This document shows positions 52,703 to 61,363 of a stretch of DNA of 64,000 bases, piece after piece. This DNA is from an uncultured bacterium (lineage in GTDB: Bacteria; Actinomycetota; Coriobacteriia; Coriobacteriales; Coriobacteriaceae). How positions within the stretch are numbered: the first letter of the stretch is position 1; each line of letters starts with the position of its first letter. The position numbers and the translations under genes were made by a program. The notes under the pieces were generated by a model that saw only the letters and a program-made list of their open reading frames with translations, was not told the origin of the DNA and searched no databases. Location: NCBI GenBank assembly GCA_905214465.1, contig CAJMMD010000010.1, forward strand, positions 1 through 64,000. Direction: 5' to 3'.

Positions 52703-53981
52703 CGACGAGGCTAAGCGCGTCACCTCCATCGCCCGCGCCATCAACTGGAGCTATATGTGGCGCCGCTTGGTGAGCTACGTCTGGCTGGATCTGTTACTGC
52801 TGCTTGTTGCGGCGGCGATCCTCGTCTATGGCTACAACCAGACGCTGCCCGATGGCGCGTTTACCGCGGGATGGATCCCCAGCGCTAGCGTTCACGGCAT
52901 GTCACTGACGCCCGCGCGCGGCTGGGACCTGACAACGCTCACCTATACCGTCGAGTTTGCGCGTACCACCAAGACCTTCCCCCTCGCGCAGGACCTCGTC
53001 GCACTGTGGCCCCTCTACCTTGTCGTTGTAGGTTGGCAAGTCATCAGCGTGCTCAACATGCTCGACGGCGCCCGCCGCGTGCGCCGTACCATGGCACCGC
53101 TCAACGACCTGGCCCTGCGCGTTGACGAGCTCGGGCGCATGCAGCTCGCCGGCGGCAAGATGGAAACGCTCGAGCAGGCCATCGAGCGCGCAAGCGTCGA
53201 CTCGCCGAGCGTCACCACCGGCGACGCCGATCTGGCGAGTATCGAGGTCGCGCTCAACCGCCTGCTGCGCCAGATGCAAGAGGCCAAGCTGCAGCAGATG
53301 CGCTTTGTCAACGATGCGAGTCACGAGCTGCGCACGCCCATCGCGGTGATTCAGGGCTACGTGAACATGCTCGACCGCTGGGGCAAAGACGACCCGGACG
53401 TGCTGGCAGAGTCCATCGCCTCGCTCAAAGCCGAAAGCGAGCATATGCAGGAGCTCGTGGAGCAGTTGCTGTTTTTAGCGCGCGGCGATGCCGGTCGCAC
53501 CGTGCTGCGGCGCGCGAATACCAACCTGGCTGCACTGGTCGGCGAGGTTTGCGAAGAATCACAGATGATCGATGCCGGGCACACATATCGGCTGGCGTAT
53601 GATGCCGCACTTACCGGCGACCCGCGCTGCAACGCATCGGTTGACGTGGCACTCGTGAAGCAGGCGCTGCGCGTGATCGTGCAAAACGCCGCCAAGTATT
53701 CGGACGCAGGCACGACCGTCACGTTTGCCATAACACCCGATGCGGGCACGGGCGCGATTGACATAAGCGTTGAGGACGAGGGCATCGGCATGAACCAGGA
53801 ATCCGCAGCTCACGCTTTCGAGCGGTTCTACCGTGCCGACAACGCACGCGATGCCGGCGCACAGGGCTCGGGCCTGGGGCTCGCTATCGCCAAGTGGATC
53901 GTCGACAGCCACGGCGGTGTCATTGGCGTGACCTCAGTCGAGGGCGTCGGCAGCCGCTTTACGATTCGGCTGCCACGGTAG
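52686..53981 (+). CDS. Sensor histidine kinase, HisKA type
   Basis: 431 residues: membrane segment about 30-50, extracytoplasmic loop about 51-105, second segment about 108-128, HAMP-like region, dimerisation domain with His213 (FVNDASHELRTPIAVIQGY) and ATPase domain with N box (VIVQNAAKYS), VEDEGIGM, FERFYR and GSGLGLAIAK. The start is the ATG at 52686 inside the 3' end of the regulator gene; an open frame extends much further upstream but only as a shadow of that gene. The signal sensed is unknown. Confidence 0.93.
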
Positions 53982-53995
53982 GGGCGTCTCTCACG

Positions 53996-54183
53996 AATCG
54001 AAGGTGAATGCTTTTCCGCGAAGTGAGCGACCTATTTTGGACCCCCGAAGCATCCGCACTTTTTGGCGCCAAAACCGCAGGAAATACCTGACAAAACCGC
54101 AGGAAAGAGCGACGTAAAAGTGTCGATGCTTCAGGGGCTCGATTTCACTCGTTCACTTCGCGGAAAAGCATTCACCTTCGATT
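53996..54183. mobile_element. Palindromic MITE-like element, copy 2 (about 188 bp)
   Basis: Outer arms of about 31 bases (AATCGAAGGTGAATGC, then TTTTCCGCGAAGTGA; the right end is the exact reverse complement). The core TTTTCCGCGAAGTGA and AAAGTGTCGATGCTTC are shared with copy 1 at 50940-51119. It starts 15 bases after the kinase stop. Confidence 0.7.
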
Positions 54184-54215
54184 TACGGCAGCCCGTCAGT
54201 CACCCTCTCGGCATT

Positions 54216-54252
54216 AAAAATGGGGCAAAGCCACGCGCCTTACCCCATTTTT
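54216..54252. terminator. Bidirectional terminator between kinase and VOC genes
   Basis: Arms AAAAATGGGG and CCCCATTTTT with inner AAG/CTT pairing; T-runs on both strands. It serves the convergent kinase and VOC genes. Confidence 0.8.
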
Positions 54253-54275
54253 CGTTAGCTATAGCAGCCTGTGCG

Positions 54276-54650
54276 CTACTCGCGGCACAGGTGCACGGCG
54301 AAGCCGGCGAACTCGCGCTTAAAGTACACGAGCTTGGTGCCGCCGTCGGGCAGCAGCACGCGCGACTCCTCGTTGACCTCGAGCTCGCGCTCGGCAAACC
54401 ACTTCTCGGCCGCATCGATGTCGTTGACGGCAAAGCCAATGTGGCCCTTGGTGCCACGACCGTTCTGCTTCATAACCTCGACCAGCGAATCGTTAAAGTA
54501 CGAAACCGGGGTCTCGATAACGGGCAGGCCCATCATCGTCGAGAACAGCTCCGCGATCTCCAAGGCGTCTACCGGGTCGGTGGCGTTGATGCCCACATGG
54601 GCAACGCGCATGCCAAAAAGCTCGACCGGGTTGGCGTTCTGCTCACTCAT
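54276..54650 (-). CDS. VOC/glyoxalase-fold protein
   Basis: 124 residues, one VOC domain made of two beta-alpha-beta3 halves (RVAHVGINATDPVDALEIA at the start; GHIGFAVNDIDAAEKWF in the middle; LVYFKREFAGFAVHL at the end). His residues at the expected metal positions are partly present (AHVGI, GHIGF). The substrate is unknown. It follows an orphan PTS IIB gene by 11 bases and shares its transcript, which points to a sugar or sugar-phosphate role. Confidence 0.85.
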   Translation of the reverse strand: MSEQNANPVELFGMRVAHVGINATDPVDALEIAELFSTMMGLPVIETPVSYFNDSLVEVMKQNGRGTKGHIGFAVNDIDAAEKWFAERELEVNEESRVLLPDGGTKLVYFKREFAGFAVHLCRE

Positions 54651-54661
54651 ACAGTCAGCGC

Positions 54662-54949
54662 CTACTGAGCCATGACGTCGAGGACGGCCTTCTCGGCAGC
54701 GACGCGGTTCATGCCGGTCATGAAGGGCACGCCGCTCACGTACGGGCAGGTGAGTCCCTCGGGGGCAACGGTGGTGGCGATCAGCAGGTCAGCGCCCTCG
54801 TCGCAGTAATCCTTGGCCTCGGAGATAGCGCACTGCACGATCTCGTACTTGCCGGCATAACCGTTGGCATCGAGCATGGTGGCGACCTTCTGGGCAACGA
54901 GCGTGGAAGTAGCAGCGCCAGCACCGCAAGCCAAAACGATCTTCTTCAT
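54662..54949 (-). CDS. PTS EIIB component, galactitol/GatB type
   Basis: 95 residues, the size of a free-standing IIB. The phospho-Cys is in the N-terminal loop ACGAGAATST (Cys8), typical of GatB-like IIB, followed by the P-loop helix. No IIA or IIC gene is next to it. AGGGAGACATTACCT-like sequence before the ATG gives a modest ribosome site. Confidence 0.85.
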   Translation of the reverse strand: MKKIVLACGAGAATSTLVAQKVATMLDANGYAGKYEIVQCAISEAKDYCDEGADLLIATTVAPEGLTCPYVSGVPFMTGMNRVAAEKAVLDVMAQ

Positions 54950-55112
54950 AGGTAATGTCTCCCTTCATGGTTTACTTTAGGTAAGTGTACCGCAGCGAGC
55001 GATGGCGCTCGGCCTCGATGAGCTTTTATGCCAGTTTGCTTGCGCGCTGCGTATAATACATCTAGTACGTGTTGCCATACCGCTCGCTTTACGAGCGACT
55101 AAGGACCTTAAT

Positions 55113-55736
55113 ATGCCCGATTCCCGCACCCTCTGGACCGCCGTCGTTATCATCTGCATCGCCGTGTCGGTATTCTTTAGCGTCAAAAAACGTACCACGT
55201 TTAAGCGCCTGCAGCAGCTTATGGCTGCCAAGCGGTGGGACGAGTTCGATCGCCTGCTCGACGCCAAGCTCACCAGCATGCTGTACCCGCGCTATAACCG
55301 AGACTACCTGCGCCTGAACTCCTATCTGCTGCGCGAGGACCACAAGCGTGCCGACGAGATGTTCGATTTGCTGTTGGGGCTCAACCTGCCCAAGATGCAG
55401 CGCGTCGACCTGGTGATCAAAGCTTTTAACTATTACGTTGGCCAGGAGGACCGCAAAAAGTCCAAGGAGCTCCTGCACGAGATCAAGGGCTTTGAGGGCG
55501 GTCAGGCCGAGGCAGTCGCGCACGAATGCCAACTGATGTACGACACGATGATTCTCAAGCGCCACAACGACATTCCCGAGCTGGAGCGCATGCTCGAGGA
55601 TGTCGGCGACGACCCGGTCAAGCGCTGCCGCCTGGAGTACCTGCTGGCCCTGCAATACCAGAACAAGGGCGACGAAGCCAAGTTCCAGGAGTTCCTGGAG
55701 AAGTCGGGCCAACACTCGATGGCCGTCAACGCGTAA
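55113..55736 (+). CDS. Membrane-anchored TPR-like protein
   Basis: 207 residues: one N-terminal membrane segment (about 7-22; LWTAVVIICIAVSVFF) followed by paired amphipathic helices (RLQQLMAAKRWDEFDRLLDAKL, HKRADEMFDLLLGLN, RLEYLLALQYQNKGDEAKFQ) in the TPR style. AAGGA precedes ATG 55113. Function unknown; probably a cytoplasm-facing scaffold. Confidence 0.75.
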   Translation: MPDSRTLWTAVVIICIAVSVFFSVKKRTTFKRLQQLMAAKRWDEFDRLLDAKLTSMLYPRYNRDYLRLNSYLLREDHKRADEMFDLLLGLNLPKMQRVDLVIKAFNYYVGQEDRKKSKELLHEIKGFEGGQAEAVAHECQLMYDTMILKRHNDIPELERMLEDVGDDPVKRCRLEYLLALQYQNKGDEAKFQEFLEKSGQHSMAVNA

Positions 55737-55767
55737 CGGACGGCTTGTGCTAGACTTCTAGTCTCAC

Positions 55768-55852
55768 GGGGGCGTGGCGGAATTGGCATACGCAGGAGAC
55801 TTAAAATCTCTCGCCGCAAGGATTGTGGGTTCGAGTCCCACCGCCCCTACCA
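55768..55852 (+). tRNA. tRNA-Leu (anticodon UAA)
   Basis: 85 nt with encoded CCA. Acceptor GGGGGCG pairs with CGCCCCT; the D-arm contains GGCGGAATTGGC; the anticodon stem GAGA/TCTC encloses the loop CTTAAAA with UAA; a class II variable arm follows (CGCCGCAAGGAT); the T-arm is GTGGGTTCGAGTCCCAC. Confidence 0.95.
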
Positions 55853-55863
55853 TATGAAGCGTT

Positions 55864-55903
55864 CGAGCCCGTGTCCCCAAGGGATGCGGGCTCGTTTCTT
55901 TTT
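55864..55903 (+). terminator. Terminator of tRNA-Leu
   Basis: Arms CGAGCCCG / CGGGCTCG followed by TTTCTTTTT, starting 12 bases after the tRNA. Confidence 0.88.
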
Positions 55904-55937
55904 CACGCCGGCGGGACTCTAAGTTGCGGTGGAATAG

Positions 55938-56939
55938 CTAGAGGGTGCTGAGGCTGGGGGTCCAGGCGATGGTGGGAGTCGCGCCGTCGAGAACCTCGTT
56001 GATGGTGGCGGCCATGCCGGCGAGCAAGCTGTTCTCGCTTACGGTGAGCGTGTCGTAGCCGCCGACTCGCATGAGCTCGCGAATCACCACGGCGCCTGCC
56101 AAGATCACGCCCGCGCGCTTGGGTTGCACGCCCGGCAACGCGGCGATGCCCGCAACATCCAGCGCGGACATGCGCTCGATAGCGGCCGAAACCTGCTCCA
56201 GCGAAAGCTCGCGCAGGTGCACAAAGCTCGAATCATACGGCTCCAGCTCGTGAACGAGTGCCACGAGCGTAGTGACGGTACCACCCACCGCGACCAGGCG
56301 CTCGGCGCGCTCAAAGTCGACAGGCAGGCTCTCAAAATAGCCCGCAAACTGCTCGCCCGCCCAGTTGGCAGCGGCAGCAAGCTCGCCGTCCGCCGGCGGC
56401 AGCGCCGAGAAAAACCGCTCGGTCACGCGACGGCAACCGATGTCCAGCGAGCGCGTTCCCTCCAGAGCAAAGATGCCGCGCTCCGGTGCATAGACGCCCG
56501 TCGCGAGCTCCGTGGATCCGCCGCCCGAATCGGCAACGATGATGCGCTCGCCGGCAAAGTCGTGCGCCACGCCAAAAAACGTCAGGCGTGCCTCGACCTC
56601 GCCCGGAATCACCTGAGGCTCAAGCCCCAGATCGCGCAGGCCGTCCAGCAGCAGCGCGGCATTGGAGGCATCGCGCGCGGCGCTCGTGCACGTGGTGCAG
56701 ATGCACGCGGCCCCAAAGGCACGGGCCTCGTCCACAAACATGCGACACGCAGCGAGCACGCGCTCAACGGCCGCCTCGCAAAAGCGCCCCGTCGCGTCCA
56801 CGCCCTCGCCCAAGTCGGTAATCTCGGTATGCTTGGACGAGTCCACGATCGTCCCGCCCTCGACCTGGGCCAACACCAGTCGCGACGACACCGTTCCCAG
56901 GTCAATCGCCGCCACCTTATATCGTTTGCAATTTGTCAT
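55938..56939 (-). CDS. Exopolyphosphatase / pppGpp phosphohydrolase (Ppx/GppA)
   Basis: 333 residues of the ASKHA-fold Ppx/GppA family, degrading polyphosphate or pppGpp. Motifs: AAIDLGTVSSRLVLAQV (phosphate 1), IICTTCTSAARDA-type region, IIVADSGGGSTELATG (phosphate 2) and LVAVGGTVTTLVAL. Short form without the C-terminal HD domain, so most likely a PPX2-like exopolyphosphatase. It follows the DivIC-like gene by 20 bases, on the same strand. Confidence 0.9.
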   Translation of the reverse strand: MTNCKRYKVAAIDLGTVSSRLVLAQVEGGTIVDSSKHTEITDLGEGVDATGRFCEAAVERVLAACRMFVDEARAFGAACICTTCTSAARDASNAALLLDGLRDLGLEPQVIPGEVEARLTFFGVAHDFAGERIIVADSGGGSTELATGVYAPERGIFALEGTRSLDIGCRRVTERFFSALPPADGELAAAANWAGEQFAGYFESLPVDFERAERLVAVGGTVTTLVALVHELEPYDSSFVHLRELSLEQVSAAIERMSALDVAGIAALPGVQPKRAGVILAGAVVIRELMRVGGYDTLTVSENSLLAGMAATINEVLDGATPTIAWTPSLSTL

Positions 56940-56959
56940 TGCGGGCTCCCCTCCGGGCG

Positions 56960-57721
56960 CTATTTGCCGTTGGACACGACCGTCTGGCCCTCGACGCCGT
57001 TAAACCCAAACAGCATGTCGAGCGCCTGGATGTACCACGGCGCATCCTTACCGACTTCTTCGATTTCCTTGGCAACTTCGCTGGCCTTCTTGGCGTTCGA
57101 CGACCTCTGGCTCGACGAGGCATCCGAATCGCCGTCCAGGCCCTGCACTTCAATCCTCTTCTCGCCGGGCATCACCAGGCCCAGGTCCTCGGATGCCGCG
57201 TCCTTGATACCCTCCTCCGAGAGCAGCTTGTCGACGCTTTTTTGCAGCTCATCATTGTATTGCTGGCGAATCTCGACCTGCTTGGCCAAGATATCGCTCG
57301 AACGCTTTGCCACGTACAGATCGCGCACGGGGAAATACAGGCTCACGAGCACCAGCGCCACCACGATACCGATAAACAGCGGACGCAGAGGGCCATGCGT
57401 AAAGTCATAGATCGCCTTGACAACCGCGTTGTCGTTGGCGTAATGCATAAAGTCCGAGCCCGAAAGACGGTTCGAGGGCCTACTCGATTTGTCGTGTGCT
57501 TGAGTCGAGGGACGCGACGCATGCGACGAACGTGCCGGGCGCACCGGTCCATCTGCCAAGGTATTTGATTGAGCATTGGGGCGCGAGGTACTTGCCGGGC
57601 GCTGCGTGGAGCGGTCGGCGCCGGCATAAGCGGACCCACCGAGCTGCACCGTGCGCGCACGGCGAGGCGACGGCTCGCGCGAACCGGCGGAATAGTACCT
57701 GTTGTCGTAAATCTGATCCAT
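56960..57721 (-). CDS. Septum formation initiator, DivIC/FtsB family
   Basis: 253 residues. A long basic, Ser/Arg-rich disordered N-terminus (about 1-105) is followed by one membrane segment (about 117-137; LRPLFIGIVVALVLVSLYF) and a short periplasmic coiled coil (about 140-170) with the DLGLVMPGEKRIEV motif typical of FtsB/DivIC proteins. These bridge the FtsQLB divisome complex. Lies between eno and ppx, as in many actinobacteria. ATG at 57721; an earlier in-frame ATG falls in the eno terminator. Confidence 0.88.
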   Translation of the reverse strand: MDQIYDNRYYSAGSREPSPRRARTVQLGGSAYAGADRSTQRPASTSRPNAQSNTLADGPVRPARSSHASRPSTQAHDKSSRPSNRLSGSDFMHYANDNAVVKAIYDFTHGPLRPLFIGIVVALVLVSLYFPVRDLYVAKRSSDILAKQVEIRQQYNDELQKSVDKLLSEEGIKDAASEDLGLVMPGEKRIEVQGLDGDSDASSSQRSSNAKKASEVAKEIEEVGKDAPWYIQALDMLFGFNGVEGQTVVSNGK

Positions 57722-57812
57722 GTGCGCCTTGTGCGGTTGAGGTTTGTTTGCGCTAAGTCCTTTAGTTATAGCACGAGCGCCTGCACCGCCTTCGCCAGCC
57801 TTTGCTCGACAT

Positions 57813-57844
57813 AAAAAAGGCGCTGAGCCGTATGGCCCAGCGCC
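57813..57844 (-). terminator. Terminator of eno
   Basis: Minus strand: GGCGCTGGGCC, loop, GGCTCAGCGCC, then TTTTTT. Confidence 0.88.
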
Positions 57845-57916
57845 CATGGCGCTTTGCAGCATCCAGTCAAGGCGGGACGGAACCGAGTCAGCCTCCCCCT
57901 CGCCAAATTCGCCCGT

Positions 57917-59206
57917 TTAGCGAATGTTGTAAAACGCGGCCTTGCCGGCATAGCGCGCGCTGCCCTCGAGCTCGTCCTCGATGCGGATGAGCTGGTTGTA
58001 CTTGGCGATACGGTCGCTGCGGCACGGGGCGCCCGACTTGATCTGGCCGGCGTTGACGCCCACGACCAGGTCGGCAATCGTGGAGTCCTCAGTCTCGCCG
58101 GAGCGGTGGCTCACGATGCAAGCATAGCCGGCCTCCTTGGCGGTCTCGATGGCCTCGAGCGACTCGGTGAGTGTGCCGATCTGGTTGACCTTGACCAGGA
58201 TCGCGTTGGCGGCACCCAGCTCGATGCCCTTCTTAAGGCGCTCGGTGTTGGTGACGAACAGGTCGTCGCCCACCAGCTGCACCTTGTTGCCAATGCGACG
58301 GGTGAGCTCAACCCAGCCGTCCCAGTCCTCCTCGGCCATGCCGTCCTCGATGGAGATGATGGGATAGGTGTCGACGAGCTTTTCCCAGTAATCAACCATC
58401 TGGGCGCTCGTGTACTCCACGCCCTCGCCCTTGAGCTCGTACATGCCGGTCTCGGCGTTGTAGAACTCGGTCGAGGCCGGGTCCATGGCGTACATGAAGT
58501 CGACGCCGGGCTTAAAGCCGGCCTTCTCCACGGCCTTGGTGATGTACTCGAACGGCTCGGCATTGGTCTTGAGGTTGGGCGCAAAGCCGCCCTCGTCGCC
58601 CACGCCGCCGCCCAGGCCGGCCTCGTGCAGCGCGCCCTTGAGGGTGTGGTAGACCTCGGCGCACCAACGCAGGCCCTCGGCAAAGCTCGGGGCGCCCACC
58701 GGCATGATCATGAACTCCTGGAAGTCAACGTTATTGTCGGCATGGACGCCACCGTTGAGGATATTCATCATAGGCGTGGGCAGCAGGTGGGCGTTGACGC
58801 CGCCCAGGTACTGGTACAGCGACAGGCCCGCCGACTCGGCAGCGGCGCGGGCGACGGCCAACGACACGCCCAGGATGGCGTTGGCACCGAGCTTGGTCTT
58901 GTTGGGGGTACCGTCCGCGGCAATCAGCGCGGCATCGACGGCACGCTGGTCGAAGGCGTCGAAGCCCACGACGGCGTTAGCGCACTCGTTATTGACGTGC
59001 TCGACGGCCTGCGAAACGCCCTTGCCCAGATAGCGGCCCTTGTCGCCGTCGCGCAGCTCACATGCCTCAAAGGCGCCGGTCGAAGCACCCGAAGGCACCA
59101 TTGCGCGGCCAAAGCTGCCGTCCTCGAGCACGACCTCGACCTCGACGGTGGGATTGCCGCGGCTGTCGAGCACCTCGCGACCGTAGACGTCCAAAATATC
59201 GCTCAT
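57917..59206 (-). CDS. eno: Enolase
   Basis: Glycolytic 2-phosphoglycerate dehydratase, 429 residues, the standard length. All key sites are visible: REVLDSRGNPTVEVEV, GASTGAFEACELRDGD, the catalytic Glu of GDEGGFAP, the metal ligands in YAMDPAS, SIEDGM and VGDDLFVTN, the catalytic Lys in AILVKVNQIGTL, and SHRSGETEDS. AGAGGGAG precedes the ATG. Confidence 0.98.
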   Translation of the reverse strand: MSDILDVYGREVLDSRGNPTVEVEVVLEDGSFGRAMVPSGASTGAFEACELRDGDKGRYLGKGVSQAVEHVNNECANAVVGFDAFDQRAVDAALIAADGTPNKTKLGANAILGVSLAVARAAAESAGLSLYQYLGGVNAHLLPTPMMNILNGGVHADNNVDFQEFMIMPVGAPSFAEGLRWCAEVYHTLKGALHEAGLGGGVGDEGGFAPNLKTNAEPFEYITKAVEKAGFKPGVDFMYAMDPASTEFYNAETGMYELKGEGVEYTSAQMVDYWEKLVDTYPIISIEDGMAEEDWDGWVELTRRIGNKVQLVGDDLFVTNTERLKKGIELGAANAILVKVNQIGTLTESLEAIETAKEAGYACIVSHRSGETEDSTIADLVVGVNAGQIKSGAPCRSDRIAKYNQLIRIEDELEGSARYAGKAAFYNIR

Positions 59207-59282
59207 GTTGTCTCCCTCTCACTTGGAAACGGGTTGAATGCTTGGCGACACGGCTTGCACGCTACAGCGGCGCGCAGGTTCA

Positions 59283-59327
59283 TAAGTTAGCCTTATCGCA
59301 CTTTTTGCATTATGCCCTAAGTTAGCC
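59283..59327. promoter_or_regulatory. Direct repeats in the eno promoter region
   Basis: TAAGTTAGCC occurs at 59283-59292 and 59318-59327 (35 bases apart). On the minus strand a -35-like TTGTAT and a -10-like CATAAT (18-base spacing) lie between or next to them, so the repeats may be operators for eno. Confidence 0.4.
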
Positions 59328-59345
59328 AAGGGATACAATCTTTTT

Positions 59346-59388
59346 AAAAATAATAGGGGCGATGGGACAAGTCCGTCCCGTCGCCCCC
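59346..59388 (-). terminator. Terminator of the larC2-yfcE-mazG operon
   Basis: Minus strand: GGGGGCGACGGGAC, loop, GTCCCATCGCCCCT, then ATTATTTTT. Confidence 0.85.
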
Positions 59389-59394
59389 GCAGTC

Positions 59395-60255
59395 TTACTC
59401 CTCTGCCTTTGCGGCATCCCAGAGGTCATTGAGGCCGTGGGTCGAAAGCTCGGCCAGATCCACGTGGGCGTCGGCCGCCATCTGCTCCATCGCGGCCCAG
59501 CGACGACGGAACTTGGCCGTGCTCGCGCGCAGGGCGCTCTCGGCGTCGATGCCCTCTTTGCGTGCAACGTTGACCAGAGCAAAGAGCAGGTCGCCAAACT
59601 CCATCTCGCGCTCGGGCGAGCCGGGGGCCTCGGCCTCAAACTCGGCACGCTCCTCGGCAACCTCGTCCCACACGTCCTGGACCGTCTCCCACTCAAAGCC
59701 CACGGCCGCTGCCTTGCGCGACACCTTCTGGGCCTGCATCAGCGCCGGCAGGTGCGTGGGCACGCCGTCGAGTAGACCCTCGGGTGCGGCCTCGCCTGCC
59801 GCCACGGCCTTGTCCTTGGCAGCCTTCTCGGCAAGTTTGACCTCGTCCCAGATCTTGAGCACCTCGTCGGAGCTCTCGGCATCCGCATCGCCAAACACGT
59901 GTGGGCGGCGGCGAATGAGCTTGGCGTCGATATCGCGTGCCACATCGGCCAGCGTAAACTCGCCCGCGTCCGCCGCAATCTGCGCATGCAGCACCACCTG
60001 CATGAGCACATCGCCCAGCTCCTCGCGCAGATGCGCCACGTCGTCCGCCTCGATGCAATCGAGCGCCTCATAGGCCTCCTCGATCATGTTCTTGCCGATG
60101 CTCCGATGCGTCTGCTCGCGATCCCACGGGCAGCCATCGGGCTGACGCAGACGCCAGATGGTCTGCACCAGATGCTGCAGCTCGACCGACGCGTCGACCA
60201 GCGTGGACAGATCGCGCGAGCCCTCGGCATTTTGCTGAGCCATGTGCTGCGCCAT
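59395..60255 (-). CDS. mazG: Nucleoside triphosphate pyrophosphohydrolase MazG
   Basis: 286 residues with two MazG helical domains. The first (about 25-110) has LRQPDGCPWDREQTH and the metal-binding E-E-x-x-E (EEAYEALD, EELGDVLMQVVLHA). The second (about 180-265) has VGFEWETVQDVWDEVAEE and EFGDLLFALVNVAR. It hydrolyses NTPs and dNTPs to the monophosphates and pyrophosphate, cleaning the pool or acting in the stringent response. ATG at 60255 after GGAGGAA; upstream in-frame residues overlap the previous gene. Confidence 0.95.
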   Translation of the reverse strand: MAQHMAQQNAEGSRDLSTLVDASVELQHLVQTIWRLRQPDGCPWDREQTHRSIGKNMIEEAYEALDCIEADDVAHLREELGDVLMQVVLHAQIAADAGEFTLADVARDIDAKLIRRRPHVFGDADAESSDEVLKIWDEVKLAEKAAKDKAVAAGEAAPEGLLDGVPTHLPALMQAQKVSRKAAAVGFEWETVQDVWDEVAEERAEFEAEAPGSPEREMEFGDLLFALVNVARKEGIDAESALRASTAKFRRRWAAMEQMAADAHVDLAELSTHGLNDLWDAAKAEE

Positions 60256-60257
60256 GG

Positions 60258-60806
60258 TTATTCCTCCTCCAGGATCACGTGGCGGAACGCGCCGCCCTCG
60301 TAGATGCCGTAGCTGTGCGTACCGTCCTTGGGAATACTCACGCTGCCGGGATTGAAGAGCCACAGGCCCGGGTGCGCCTCGCTTGCCTCGTTAACCTTGA
60401 TGTGCGTGTGGCCGTAGACGAGCGCGGAGCCCTCGGGCAGCGCGGGCGCGTGGTCGACGCTGTTGTGCATGCCGGCGCCAAAGACGTGGCCGTGCGTCAG
60501 GAACAGCTCGCGGCCGGTCTCGTCGAACAGCGTGGCGTAGTCGGCCATGACGGGAAAGGCGAGCACCATCTGGTCGACCTCGGCGTCGCAGTTGCCGCGC
60601 ACCGCGATGATGCGGTCGGCCAGGGCGTTGAGCAGCGGAATCACGCGCTTGGGGGCGTAGTCGCGCGGCAGGTCGTTGCGCGGGCCGTGGTAGAGCAGGT
60701 CGCCCAGCAGCACGACGCGGTCGGGCTGCTCGGATTCGATGGCGGCGACCAGGCGCTCGGTCCAGTATGCCGAGCCGTGAATGTCGGAAGCGATGAGGTA
60801 TTTCAT
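60258..60806 (-). CDS. YfcE-like metallophosphodiesterase
   Basis: 182 residues, the size of E. coli YfcE. Motifs MKYLIASDIHGS, LLGDLLYHGPRND, VRGNCDAEVD, LTHGHVFG and VYGHTHI make up the two-metal site. YfcE hydrolyses artificial phosphodiesters; the natural substrate is unclear. It is two bases upstream of mazG and in the same operon. Confidence 0.92.
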   Translation of the reverse strand: MKYLIASDIHGSAYWTERLVAAIESEQPDRVVLLGDLLYHGPRNDLPRDYAPKRVIPLLNALADRIIAVRGNCDAEVDQMVLAFPVMADYATLFDETGRELFLTHGHVFGAGMHNSVDHAPALPEGSALVYGHTHIKVNEASEAHPGLWLFNPGSVSIPKDGTHSYGIYEGGAFRHVILEEE

Positions 60807-60877
60807 GGTGGTCCTTTCGGGTAGGGTTGATGGGGGCTGAATACGGGGTCCGGCGGATGTGGAGCCCATCTACCGTG

Positions 60878-61363
60878 TTACTCGAATCGTAGCGCCGCGC
60901 TCTGAGCCGCCTGCATCACGCGTTGGAGTGGCACGCCATGTTCGCGGGCAAGACGGGCGCAATCCTCGTACTCGGGAGCCGCGCGCTCGCTGCCGTCTGG
61001 CAGGGTCGCCACCTTAACGGATACCTCGCCCCAAGGCGTTGTCACCTGCTCGAATCGGCGCGGCAGGCAAACGCGTTCCATCACCTGGCGACGAATGGCG
61101 TTGGTCGTGGTCTCCAAAAAGATAATCGTCTGCAGGCGCTCGATATCCTCGTGTGAGCAGATCACCTGCAACTGCCAGCCGGGGCGGCCTTTTTTGCAGT
61201 AGAGGGGCAGCCAGTGCACCTCGCGGGCGCCGGCCTCGCGCAGGCGGTCAGCGGCATAGGCGAGTACCTCGGGCGACGCATCATCGATGTCGCACTCCAG
61301 CTTGACGATGGTTTCGGGCGCATCGGTCTCGCGGGACAGCGGAGATGTACTTCCACGTTGCAT
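60878..61363 (-). CDS. LarC C-terminal domain protein (LarC2-like, orphan)
   Basis: 161 residues matching only the C-terminal part of LarC (DUF111), the CTP-dependent nickel-insertion enzyme of the nickel-pincer cofactor pathway: VKLECDIDDASPEVLAYAADRL, WLPLYCKKGRPGWQLQVIC, IFLETTTNAIRR and VKVATLPDGSERAAPEYEDC. In lactobacilli LarC is made from two frames by a frameshift; here no first half (LarC1) lies upstream, and larB and larE are absent from the window. ATG at 61363 with GAAAGGA upstream. Confidence 0.85.
   Translation of the reverse strand: MQRGSTSPLSRETDAPETIVKLECDIDDASPEVLAYAADRLREAGAREVHWLPLYCKKGRPGWQLQVICSHEDIERLQTIIFLETTTNAIRRQVMERVCLPRRFEQVTTPWGEVSVKVATLPDGSERAAPEYEDCARLAREHGVPLQRVMQAAQSAALRFE

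Noticed and set aside
57854..59290. 478-codon plus-strand frame over eno
   Set aside because: Antisense shadow of enolase.
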